DNA of 6,393 bases from Rhodoferax sp. (GCA_029946045.1 JAQSDS010000089.1:1-6393); one strand, 5' to 3'. Shown: positions 1 through 6,393, numbered from the stretch's first letter. Notes: a model not told the origin generated them from the sequence alone. Numbers and translations: made by a program.

Positions 1-169
1 GACGATCACGGCAGAATTTCAAAAGCTCCGCACCACGCTGGTATTGCGTCAGAAGTTGCTCCAAAGGCATATCACCAGACTCGAGCCTGGCCACCAGCTG
101 CTCAAGCTCCTGCAACGCAGCCTCGTAGCTCGCAGGCGCAACAGGTCCGTGTTTCGATGCAGTAACCAT
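1..169 (-). CDS. xseB: Exodeoxyribonuclease VII small subunit, 5' part (runs off left edge)
   Basis: XseB is the small subunit of exonuclease VII. Several copies bind one XseA, and the cytoplasmic complex degrades single-stranded DNA to oligonucleotides in repair and recombination. The 56 complete codons seen include the family core [20 protein letters not shown] (residues 14-33), followed by [17 protein letters not shown], which matches the two-helix coiled-coil of XseB. The family is usually about 80 residues, so roughly two thirds is present. The ATG at 167-169 (minus strand) is chosen because a GGGAGGA Shine-Dalgarno lies at 179-185, 9 nt upstream. Another ATG at 177-179 overlaps that site and is in a different frame that does not give XseB. 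The gene is divergent from the Rieske gene. In many proteobacteria ispA and dxs follow xseB; they would lie beyond the left edge. Confidence 0.93.
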   Translation of the reverse strand, partial: MVTASKHGPVAPASYEAALQELEQLVARLESGDMPLEQLLTQYQRGAELLKFCRDR

Positions 170-350
170 AAAACGCCATCCTCCCAGATTCAAAAGCCGG
201 ATTTTATGCCTGTAGCGAGCCGAGCCGGAGGCCGTCCCCAAAGGTACAATGGTCACTCCTTGCGCCAGCCCAGGCTGGATTCTTTTGTTTCGCGCATGAC
301 CCAGGTCACCCGCGCCTCTCCCTGTGGGGAGTCTTTAGGTCAGGTCACCC
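170..350. promoter_or_regulatory. Divergent intergenic region with two CCCAGG-centred dyads and GGTCA half-sites
   Basis: This 181-bp gap must hold the start signals of both xseB (minus) and the Rieske gene (plus). Seen directly: a perfect inverted repeat CCAGCC-CA-GGCTGG at 265-278; a second perfect inverted repeat TGACC-CA-GGTCA at 297-308; GGTCA also at 251-255, 338-342 and 343-347; and the 10-mer CAGGTCACCC at both 302-311 and 341-350, the second copy ending at the Rieske start codon. TACAAT at 245-250 is a possible -10 box for the plus strand and TAAAAT at 201-206 (minus) one for xseB, but neither has a recognisable -35 box. The first dyad is followed by a T-rich stretch (279-290), so it could also form a weak terminator or attenuator. 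A role in regulation is inference. Confidence 0.4.
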
Positions 351-1490
351 ATGTCTGATTTAAGTCTTCAACTGCAGCAGGCCACCGGCCAACTTCCAGT
401 TAGTTCTTATTTTGATTCCGCGCTCTACCAGCGCGAACTGCAACAACTTTTTCAGCGAGGACCACGCTATGTGGGTCACGCCGCAAGTGTGCCCAATGTG
501 GGCGACTACGCCACGCTCGCGCATGAGGCCGAGGGCCGCGCGCTGGTGCACACACCCAGCGGTATCGAGCTGATCTCCAACGTCTGCCGCCACCGTCAGG
601 CCATCATGCTCAAGGGGCGGAGCTCGCTGCAAAACGCATCCGGCAACATCGTCTGCCCGATCCACCGCTGGACTTACAGCGCCGGTGACAGCAGCGGCCA
701 GACGCCAGCAGGCAAACTCATCGGGGCACCCCATTTTCCGACCGACCCCTGCCTGAACCTGGGCAACTACCCGCTGCGCGAGTGGAACGGCCTGCTGTTC
801 GAAGACAACGGTCGCGACATCGCCACCGACCTGAGCGGCATGAGGGAACAAGCCGCGCTGGACTTTTCCGGCTATGTACTCGACAAGGTTGAATTGCACG
901 AGTGCAATTACAACTGGAAGACTTTCATCGAGGTCTATCTTGAGGACTACCATGTCGGTCCGTTCCACCCGGGTTTGGGCCACTTTGTCACCTGTGACGA
1001 CCTGCGCTGGCAGTTTGGCGAGCAGTTTTCGGTGCAGACCGTAGGCGTCTCCAAGGCATTCGGCAAACCCGGATCTCCGGTGTACCAGCGCTGGCACGAC
1101 GCCCTGTTGAACTACCGCAACGGCGCCCGGCCTGAGCGCGGCGCGATCTGGCTCACCTACTACCCACACATCATGGTCGAGTGGTACCCGCATGTGCTCA
1201 CGGTGTCCACCCTGCACCCCATGGGCCCCGACAAAACGCTGAACCAGGTGGAATTTTTCTATCCCGAAGAAATTGCCGCCTTCGAGCGCGAATTTGTCGA
1301 AGCCCAGCAGGCCGCCTACATGGAAACTTGTCTGGAAGACGACGAAATTGGCGAACGCATGGACGCCGGACGCAAGGCGTTGCTGGTACGTGGCGACAAC
1401 GAGGTCGGCCCCTACCAAAGCCCCATGGAAGACGGCATGCAGCACTTTCATGCCTGGTACCGCCGCGAAATGGGACCGTTGGAGGCGTAA
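351..1490 (+). CDS. Rieske [2Fe-2S] non-haem iron oxygenase, alpha-subunit type
   Basis: A 379-residue cytoplasmic oxygenase of the ring-hydroxylating alpha-subunit superfamily, which uses O2 and electrons from a reductase to hydroxylate or demethylate a substrate. The Rieske domain (about residues 37-150) carries the cluster ligands C79-x-H81 and C102-x2-H105 (CRHR and CPIHRW motifs). The catalytic domain carries NWKTFIEVYLEDYHVGPFH (188-206), giving iron ligands H201 and H206. The likely third ligand is D330 in CLEDDEIGERMDAG. The residue aligned with the bridging Asp of naphthalene dioxygenase is E198, as in carnitine and choline-type monooxygenases. The spacing H81 to C102 is 20 residues, longer than the 17 of naphthalene dioxygenase. 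The start has only a weak AGG at 337-339. The last codons hold the ribosome site of the next gene, with a 2-nt gap, so translation is probably coupled. No beta subunit, ferredoxin or reductase is adjacent. The substrate is unknown. Confidence 0.9.
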   Translation: MSDLSLQLQQATGQLPVSSYFDSALYQRELQQLFQRGPRYVGHAASVPNVGDYATLAHEAEGRALVHTPSGIELISNVCRHRQAIMLKGRSSLQNASGNIVCPIHRWTYSAGDSSGQTPAGKLIGAPHFPTDPCLNLGNYPLREWNGLLFEDNGRDIATDLSGMREQAALDFSGYVLDKVELHECNYNWKTFIEVYLEDYHVGPFHPGLGHFVTCDDLRWQFGEQFSVQTVGVSKAFGKPGSPVYQRWHDALLNYRNGARPERGAIWLTYYPHIMVEWYPHVLTVSTLHPMGPDKTLNQVEFFYPEEIAAFEREFVEAQQAAYMETCLEDDEIGERMDAGRKALLVRGDNEVGPYQSPMEDGMQHFHAWYRREMGPLEA

Positions 1491-1492
1491 CC

Positions 1493-2380
1493 ATGCAAGC
1501 GCTCTGGATGGTGTTGGCCGCCTTCTTTTTTGCCACCATGGCGGTGGGTATCAAGGTGGCCGCAAGCAGCTTCAGCCTGGCCGAACTGGTTTTTTACCGG
1601 GGCCTGGTGAGCGTGATCTTCATGGCGCTGGTGTTGCGCGCACGTGGCACGAAGCTGGCCACACCCGTGCCCCTGATGCACGCCTGGCGCGCCGTGATTG
1701 GCGTGTTTTCACTGGCTTCCTGGTTTTACGCCATCGCCCATTTGCCACTGGCCACCGCCATGACGCTCAATTACATGAGTGGTGTCTGGGTGGCGGCGTT
1801 TGTGATTGGCGGCGCGTTGCTGTACGGCCAGAGCAGCCGTCAAGGGCCGTTGATGGCCACCGTGCTACTCAGCTTTGCCGGGGTGGTAATGATGCTGCGC
1901 CCGACACTCGACCAAAACCAACTGTTTGCCGGTTTGGTCGGGCTGCTCTCGGGCATGGGCGCGGCCATGGCGTACATGCAGGTCACGGCCTTGGGAAAAG
2001 TGGGCGAGCCGGAGGGCCGAACGGTGTTTTATTTTGCCCTCAGCACCGCGCTGGCCGGGGTACTGGGCGTGCTGTGGGTCGGCTTCACACCCTGGGACCA
2101 GGTGACTTGGCAGGCAGCGGCCTGGCTGATTCCGATCGGCGTGCTGGCCTCGCTGGGCCAATGGGCCATGACGCGCGCTTTCAGTCGGGGTGCCACCCTG
2201 CTGGTGGCCAACCTGCAATACGCAGGCATCGTTTTTGCCGCCCTGTACAGCCTGGTGCTGTTTGATGACCGGATCCCCCTGCTGGGCTGGGTCGGCATGG
2301 CGCTGATAGTGGCCAGCGGTATTGCCGCCACCGTGCTGCGAACCCGCGCCCTGCCCGACACACCCGCCGAACAACATTGA
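1493..2380 (+). CDS. EamA/DMT-family inner-membrane transporter
   Basis: A 295-residue polytopic membrane protein of the drug/metabolite transporter superfamily (EamA, RhaT/YdcZ-like), whose members mostly export metabolites, amino acids or drugs, and sometimes import. About ten hydrophobic segments are visible, arranged as two five-helix repeats. The first repeat begins MQALWMVLAAFFFATMAVGI and contains the family's ELVFYRGLVS (31-40) at its second helix; the second begins near FAGLVGLLSGMGAAMAYM (145-162) and ends in GWVGMALIVASGIAATVL (265-282). A short polar tail closes the protein. The open frame extends upstream to 1181, but the ATG at 1493 is chosen: it has GGAGG at 1481-1485 with 7-nt spacing, gives the usual family length, and starts directly in the first helix. 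It lies 2 nt after the Rieske stop and 24 nt before the sulfurtransferase, so it is probably in one operon. It may move the substrate or product of the oxygenase, which is inference. Confidence 0.9.
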   Translation: MQALWMVLAAFFFATMAVGIKVAASSFSLAELVFYRGLVSVIFMALVLRARGTKLATPVPLMHAWRAVIGVFSLASWFYAIAHLPLATAMTLNYMSGVWVAAFVIGGALLYGQSSRQGPLMATVLLSFAGVVMMLRPTLDQNQLFAGLVGLLSGMGAAMAYMQVTALGKVGEPEGRTVFYFALSTALAGVLGVLWVGFTPWDQVTWQAAAWLIPIGVLASLGQWAMTRAFSRGATLLVANLQYAGIVFAALYSLVLFDDRIPLLGWVGMALIVASGIAATVLRTRALPDTPAEQH

Positions 2381-2404
2381 CACAGAAGAAAGGCCAAGAC
2401 GCGC

Positions 2405-3268
2405 ATGTACACCACCCTGATTTCCGCCACCCAATTGCAAAGCCTGATGGCCAGCGGCCAGCCCGTGGTGGTGTTTGACTGCAGCTTTGAGCTGATGAAG
2501 CCGGCCGAGGGCGATGCCCAGTACCAAGCCTGCCACATTGCCGGTGCTGTGCGTGCCAATCTAGATCGGCACATGAGCGCGCCCAAAGGCGCAGCGGACG
2601 CTGCCAGCGGAGGCCGCCACCCGCTGCCCTCGCGCGAACACTTTGCTGCCTGGCTCGGCAGTGTCGGCTTAGCGCCCGACGTGCAGGTGGTGGCGTACGA
2701 CCGCCAGGGCGCCAATTACTGCGGGCGGCTCTGGTGGATGCTGAAGTGGGCCGGACATGAGGCGGTGGCCGTGCTTGACGGCGGCCTGCAGGCCTGGCAG
2801 GCAAGCGGTGGTGCGGTCGAGACCGGAACCGGCCAGGAACGACCAGCCAACAGCTACCCCCTGGGCGCGCCACGGGCGGTTTTGACCAACACCGACACCG
2901 TGCTCAGCCAGCTGGGGAACCCTGTCCAAACCGTCTTGGATGCGCGCGCTGCGCCGCGCTTTCGGGGCGAAGTGGAACCGCTCGACCCGGTGGCCGGTCA
3001 CATTCCCGGCGCACTGAATCGACTTTTCTCTGACAACATAGGCCCGGATGGTCGCTTTAAACCGGCCGACCAACTGAGGGCAGAATTTGACACCCTGCTG
3101 GCGGGCCGCGACCCGGCCAGCGTGGTGCATCACTGCGGCAGCGGCGTCAGCGCGCTGCCCAACCTGATTGCCATGGAACTGGCCGGGCTGGGCCGGGCGG
3201 CGCTGTATGCGGGCAGCTGGAGCGAGTGGTGCAGTGACTCAAGGCGCCCGGTGGCGAAGTCAATCTAA
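2405..3268 (+). CDS. Tandem-rhodanese sulfurtransferase (3-mercaptopyruvate type, SseA-like)
   Basis: A 287-residue two-domain rhodanese that transfers sulfane sulfur from a donor (3-mercaptopyruvate or thiosulfate) to an acceptor such as cyanide or a thiol. The N-terminal non-catalytic domain (about 5-138) shows FDCSFEL, HIAGAVRANLD, VVAYDRQGANYCGRLWWMLKWAGH and VLDGGLQAW. The C-terminal catalytic domain (about 158-284) shows VLDARAAPRFRGEVEPLD, GHIPGALN and the active-site loop HHCGSGVSA with nucleophile C244. The CGSGV loop is the mercaptopyruvate sulfurtransferase form; thiosulfate sulfurtransferases usually have CRKGV. R185 and R187 match positions used for substrate carboxylate binding in that family. 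Length is normal for SseA-like proteins (about 280). No signal peptide is seen. The start has an AAGG at 2390-2393, 11 nt upstream. It is the last gene of the probable operon and is followed by a strong hairpin at 3276-3311. Confidence 0.9.
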   Translation: MYTTLISATQLQSLMASGQPVVVFDCSFELMKPAEGDAQYQACHIAGAVRANLDRHMSAPKGAADAASGGRHPLPSREHFAAWLGSVGLAPDVQVVAYDRQGANYCGRLWWMLKWAGHEAVAVLDGGLQAWQASGGAVETGTGQERPANSYPLGAPRAVLTNTDTVLSQLGNPVQTVLDARAAPRFRGEVEPLDPVAGHIPGALNRLFSDNIGPDGRFKPADQLRAEFDTLLAGRDPASVVHHCGSGVSALPNLIAMELAGLGRAALYAGSWSEWCSDSRRPVAKSI

Positions 3269-3275
3269 TCGGTTG

Positions 3276-3311
3276 GGGTCAGAGCACGTCGCTGCGCGAG
3301 TGGTCTGACCC
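3276..3311 (+). terminator. Long hairpin just downstream of the sulfurtransferase gene
   Basis: An imperfect inverted repeat starts 7 nt after the stop codon. GGGTCAGA (3276-3283) pairs with TCTGACCC (3304-3311). After a G-G mismatch, CAC (3285-3287) pairs with GTG (3300-3302). After a bulged G at 3288, TCGC (3289-3292) pairs with GCGA (3296-3299) around a 3-nt loop. That gives 15 base pairs. No T-run follows, so it is not a classical intrinsic terminator. It could still protect the mRNA 3' end, stop polymerase with Rho, or be another dispersed repeat. GGGGTCAGAG-type palindromes are, from memory, common between genes in betaproteobacteria; I could not check this. Its last 4 bases overlap the start of the tandem repeat. 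Confidence 0.5.
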
Positions 3312-3323
3312 GCAAGGTCTCAC

Positions 3324-3390
3324 TGTAGGAGCGGCGCCCTCGCCGCGAATGCTCCTGAACAGCCTTCGGCCCGAGGGCGGGCCTCCCACA
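3324..3390. repeat. Paired inverted REP-like hairpins (BIME-like), copy 1
   Basis: Two REP-like elements face each other. On the plus strand (3324-3349): TGTAGGA, stem GCGGCG, loop CCCT, stem CGCCGC, then GAA. On the minus strand (3365-3390): TGTGGGA, stem GGCCCG, loop CCCT, stem CGGGCC, then GAA. Both fit the pattern TGTRGGA-N6-CCCT-N6-GAA with perfect but different 6-bp stems. They are 15 nt apart. The GTAG/GTGG tetranucleotide 5' of a small hairpin is the hallmark of REPs mobilised by REP-associated tyrosine transposases (RAYT, IS200/IS605-like), and the pair resembles an enterobacterial or Pseudomonas BIME. Assignment to that class is by form only; no RAYT gene lies in this window. Confidence 0.75.
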
Positions 3391-3410
3391 AGTTACCCGC
3401 AAGGTCTCAC

Positions 3411-3477
3411 TGTAGGAGCGGCGCCCTCGCCGCGAATGCCCCCAAACAGCCTTCGGCCCGAGGGCGGGCCTCCCACA
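3411..3477. repeat. Paired inverted REP-like hairpins (BIME-like), copy 2
   Basis: This is the same arrangement as the copy 87 bp upstream: a plus-strand REP at 3411-3436 and a minus-strand REP at 3452-3477, with the same head, stem and CCCT loop sequences. All three differences between copies fall in the 15-nt spacer (3437-3451), so both hairpins are fully conserved. Because the region lies between converging genes, the stems could form in either transcript and act as transcript-end stabilisers or barriers to antisense read-through; this is inference from position. Confidence 0.75.
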
Positions 3478-3493
3478 AGTTACCCGCAAGGTT

Positions 3494-4405
3494 TCACGCT
3501 ACACCATTGGCCTTGAACCAGGCCAGCGCACGCTTGAAGCCATCTTCGGCGGCGTCCTTGCGGTAGCTTGGACGGTAGTCGGCATGGAAGGCGTGCGGCG
3601 CATCCTTGTAAACCACAAATTCTGACGCCTTGGCGGCGGCATTGTCCTTGGCACCGGCCTCGGCCAGCGCGTCTTTCATTTGATTGACCGTGGTCAGCGG
3701 AATGCCACCGTCCTGGCCACCGTACAAACCCAGCACCGGGGCATTCAGCGTGGCCGCCAGGTCCAGCGGATGCTTGGGCGTGAGCGCTGTGGGCGTGCCC
3801 ACCAGACGACCGTACCAGGCCACACCGGCCTGAACGTTTTTGCTTTGACTGGCATACAGCCAGGTGATGCGTCCGCCCCAACAAAACCCGGTGATGGCGA
3901 CTTTCTTCAGGTTGCCGCCGTTGGCACCGGCCCAGGCCACGGCCCCGTCCAGGTCTTTCATGGCTTGCGCATCGGGCACTTTAGAAACCACCTCGGCAAT
4001 CAATTTGGCCGTTTCACCGTAGCTGCCGGGGTCACCCTGGCGCGCAAAAAATTCCGGCGCAATGGCCAGGTAGCCGGCCTTGGCAAAGCGGCGGCAGGTA
4101 TCGGCAATGTACTCGTGGACACCAAAAATTTCCTGAATCACCAGCACCACCGGCAGGTTCTTTTTGCCTTCGGGGGCAGCATAGAAAAACGGGACCGGAA
4201 AGCCGTCGACGCTGAAAGTAGACTCGCCTGAGGTCAAGCCGTCATTGGGTGTTTTGATGGCGGTTTGCGCCATGATCGGCATGGCTGTGGCGGCATAACC
4301 CACGCCCAAAGCCATTTTCAGGGCAGTGCGACGGCTGGCACCGTTCAAGGTGGATTGGCCTGGCAGCAAGGCATCAAAGTCCTGGGTCTGATCCTGATTC
4401 AGCAT
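3494..4405 (-). CDS. Dienelactone-hydrolase-family protein with Tat signal peptide
   Basis: A 303-residue alpha/beta hydrolase of the dienelactone hydrolase (DLH) family, probably exported folded to the periplasm. The N-terminus has a twin-arginine motif SRRTALK (24-30) followed by a hydrophobic stretch and PIMAQTA, with likely cleavage after A46. The mature part shows VVLVIQEIFGVHEYI (E92 fits the conserved Glu of DLH), the nucleophile elbow GFCWGG with C175, GLYGGQDGGIP with D232, and DAPHAFH with H271, giving a Cys-Asp-His triad as in Pseudomonas DLH. Classical DLH opens dienelactone to maleylacetate in chlorocatechol breakdown, but most family members, and all exported ones as far as I know, have undefined substrates. 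The start has a strong AAGGAG at 4413-4418, 7 nt upstream. It is divergent from bkdA1 and convergent with the sulfurtransferase gene, so it is probably monocistronic. Its stop codon lies inside the partial third repeat copy. Confidence 0.9.
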   Translation of the reverse strand: MLNQDQTQDFDALLPGQSTLNGASRRTALKMALGVGYAATAMPIMAQTAIKTPNDGLTSGESTFSVDGFPVPFFYAAPEGKKNLPVVLVIQEIFGVHEYIADTCRRFAKAGYLAIAPEFFARQGDPGSYGETAKLIAEVVSKVPDAQAMKDLDGAVAWAGANGGNLKKVAITGFCWGGRITWLYASQSKNVQAGVAWYGRLVGTPTALTPKHPLDLAATLNAPVLGLYGGQDGGIPLTTVNQMKDALAEAGAKDNAAAKASEFVVYKDAPHAFHADYRPSYRKDAAEDGFKRALAWFKANGVA

Positions 4406-4440
4406 CTACGGTCTCCTTGGGTTGAAAGTGGCCGAGCTTA

Positions 4441-4469
4441 ATTGCGAATGCCAGGGCAGGTTTGGTCAA
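4441..4469 (-). promoter_or_regulatory. Candidate sigma-70 promoter for the DLH-like gene
   Basis: On the minus strand a good -35 box TTGACC (4464-4469) is followed after 17 nt by CGCAAT (4441-4446), which matches the -10 consensus only in its last three bases. It lies 36 nt upstream of the start codon, with the strong ribosome site in between. TTTGGT (4461-4466) and ACCAAA (4489-4494) form a 6-bp inverted repeat that overlaps the -35 box. Spacing is right but the -10 box is poor, so this is a tentative call. Confidence 0.3.
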
Positions 4470-4495
4470 GCCTGGTAAATCCTCACAAACCAAAA

Positions 4496-4526
4496 TGGTG
4501 ATGGTGCTGCGCCCTTGCGCTATGAT
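4496..4526 (+). promoter_or_regulatory. Candidate promoter for the bkdA1-bkdA2 operon
   Basis: TATGAT at 4521-4526 is a good -10 box (5 of 6 bases of TATAAT). No good -35 lies at the ideal distance; TGGTGA at 4496-4501 is a weak candidate with a 19-nt spacer, so an activator may be needed. Transcription would start near 4533, leaving a leader of about 130 nt that begins with the hairpin at 4536-4570. Confidence 0.35.
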
Positions 4527-4535
4527 TTGCCGCAA

Positions 4536-4570
4536 TGCCAGCCGACACGGTGATCCCGTGAATGTTGGCA
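4536..4570 (+). promoter_or_regulatory. Imperfect 35-nt inverted repeat in the bkd leader
   Basis: TGCCAGC (4536-4542) pairs with GTTGGCA (4564-4570), with one G-T wobble. Then comes a 3 by 3 internal loop (CGA/AAT), and CACGG (4546-4550) pairs with CCGTG (4556-4560) around the 5-nt loop TGATC. It sits about 10 nt after the TATGAT box, so it could be a DNA operator just downstream of the start site or a 5' leader stem-loop in the mRNA. No known riboswitch class was recognised. There is no T-run, so it is not an obvious attenuator. The function is unknown. Confidence 0.4.
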
Positions 4571-4576
4571 GATTGA

Positions 4577-5899
<1,323 letters not shown>

Positions 5900-5901
5900 T
5901 C

Positions 5902-6393
5902 ATGAGCGACAACACGCAAAACACCAGCCCGATGACCATGATCCAGGCGCTACGCTCGGCCATGGACGTGATGCTGACACGCGACCCCAATGTGGTCGTC
6001 TACGGCCAGGACGTGGGCTACTTTGGCGGCGTCTTTCGCTGCACCGAGGGCCTGCAGCAAAAACACGGCAAGCAGCGTGTGTTTGACGCCCCCATCTCCG
6101 AGGGCGGCATTGTTGGCACGGCGGTCGGCATGGGCGCTTACGGCCTGCGCCCGGTGGTTGAAATCCAGTTTGCCGACTACGTCTACCCAGCCACCGACCA
6201 GATCGTCTCGGAAGCGGCGCGGCTGCGCTACCGCTCGGCGGGCGACTTCACCTGCCCCATCACCATGCGCATGCCCTGCGGCGGCGGCATTTATGGCGGC
6301 CAGACCCACAGCCAGAGCCCCGAGGCCATGTTCACCCAGGTATGCGGCCTGCGCACCGTGATGCCGTCCAACCCCTATGACGCCAAGGGCCTG
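5902..6393 (+). CDS. bkdA2: Branched-chain 2-oxoacid dehydrogenase E1 component, beta subunit, 5' part (runs off right edge)
   Basis: The first 164 residues of the beta subunit, open to the right edge; the Pseudomonas BkdA2 is about 340 residues, so nearly half is present. Together with BkdA1 it forms the alpha2beta2 E1 and supplies half of the thiamine diphosphate site. Seen: [15 protein letters not shown] (11-25), [20 protein letters not shown] (32-51), [21 protein letters not shown] (61-81) in which E67 fits the Glu that activates the cofactor, [19 protein letters not shown] (86-104), and [21 protein letters not shown] (124-144) with the conserved H136. The ATG at 5902 has GGGAG at 5890-5894, 7 nt upstream; a later in-frame ATG at 5932 begins the conserved part but lacks such a site. 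The E2 and E3 genes are expected downstream, outside the window. Confidence 0.96.
   Translation, partial: MSDNTQNTSPMTMIQALRSAMDVMLTRDPNVVVYGQDVGYFGGVFRCTEGLQQKHGKQRVFDAPISEGGIVGTAVGMGAYGLRPVVEIQFADYVYPATDQIVSEAARLRYRSAGDFTCPITMRMPCGGGIYGGQTHSQSPEAMFTQVCGLRTVMPSNPYDAKGL

Larger units (their letters stand above)
3308..3497. repeat. 87-bp tandem repeat, two full copies plus a 16-bp partial copy
   Basis: Unit 1 is 3308-3394 and unit 2 is 3395-3481. They differ at only three positions, all within the spacer between the two hairpins (3353, 3356 and 3357 against 3440, 3443 and 3444), so 84 of 87 bases agree. A third, partial copy covers 3482-3497, matching the first 16 bases of the unit with one difference (t for c at 3493), and then the similarity stops. 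The partial copy contains the TGA stop (3494-3496, minus strand) of the dienelactone-hydrolase-like gene. The array fills most of the 225-bp gap between two convergent genes. The unit length is a multiple of three, so frames stay open through it by chance. It is not a CRISPR array: there are no variable spacers of regular length. Confidence 0.95.

Noticed and set aside
265..290. Intrinsic terminator formed by CCAGCC-CA-GGCTGG and the following T-rich tract
   Set aside because: The stem is only 5-6 bp with a very small loop and the tail is interrupted (ATTCTTTTGTTT). No gene ends just upstream on the plus strand. It is kept as a dyad within the regulatory region.
44..358. Plus-strand open frame of 104 codons across xseB and the gap
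   Set aside because: It runs antisense through the recognised xseB and into the regulatory gap. The peptide resembles no family, and it would overlap the Rieske start.
360..1451. Long open frame on the minus strand (363 codons)
   Set aside because: It is antisense to the Rieske oxygenase, whose motifs are complete. The frame is open because of high-GC codon use and resembles no family.
1181..1492. Extended N-terminus of the EamA transporter reading upstream to 1181
   Set aside because: It would overlap the Rieske gene by about 310 bp and add a non-membrane, Arg/Pro-rich stretch. The ATG at 1493 has a proper ribosome site and gives the normal family length.
3265..3489. Open frame on the minus strand giving a 74-residue peptide with a 29-residue internal repeat
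   Set aside because: It is the translation of the 87-bp REP-pair units, which are a multiple of three long. It starts with TTG, has no good ribosome site, and the DNA is explained by hairpin structure.
3308..3497. Possible CRISPR array because of regular direct repeats
   Set aside because: The units are contiguous and nearly identical over their whole length, with no unique spacers and no cas genes nearby.

Overview
The window looks like chromosome of a high-GC betaproteobacterium. The closest feel is the Comamonadaceae (Rhodoferax/Polaromonas-like), judged from recognisable protein families, codon use and the partial xseB at the left edge; this is inference, because no 16S or other decisive marker is present. 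The coding regions are ordinary accessory and central catabolism. The least ordinary part is the convergent intergenic region near 3.3-3.5 kb.

Layout, left to right. (1) Positions 1-169, minus strand: the 5' part of xseB (exonuclease VII small subunit), running off the left edge. (2) Positions 170-350: a divergent intergenic region with two short perfect dyads that share a CCCAGG core, plus several GGTCA half-sites. (3) Positions 351-3268, plus strand: an apparent three-gene operon of a Rieske non-haem iron oxygenase, an EamA/DMT-type membrane transporter, and a tandem-rhodanese sulfurtransferase with a mercaptopyruvate-type CGSGV loop. (4) Positions 3269-3493: a repeat-filled gap between convergent genes. 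It holds a long hairpin, then an 87-bp unit present twice in tandem plus a 16-bp partial third copy. Each full unit holds two REP-like hairpins in opposite orientation (a BIME-like element). (5) Positions 3494-4405, minus strand: a dienelactone-hydrolase-family protein with a twin-arginine (Tat) signal. (6) Positions 4406-4663: a divergent intergenic region with weak promoter candidates on both strands and a 35-nt imperfect hairpin near the predicted start of the right-hand transcript. (7) Positions 4664 to the right edge, plus strand: bkdA1 and the first half of bkdA2, the E1 alpha and beta subunits of the branched-chain 2-oxoacid dehydrogenase complex.

How the genes work together. bkdA1 and bkdA2 encode the thiamine-diphosphate E1 component that decarboxylates the 2-oxoacids derived from valine, leucine and isoleucine; the E2 and E3 genes are expected beyond the right edge. 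The Rieske-transporter-sulfurtransferase cluster is tightly spaced and probably co-transcribed, but its substrate cannot be read from the sequence, and no reductase, ferredoxin or beta subunit lies beside the oxygenase. I found no CRISPR array, phage, insertion sequence, tRNA or rRNA, and no clearly new defence or mobile system. The strongest unusual signal is the tandemly duplicated paired-REP element.
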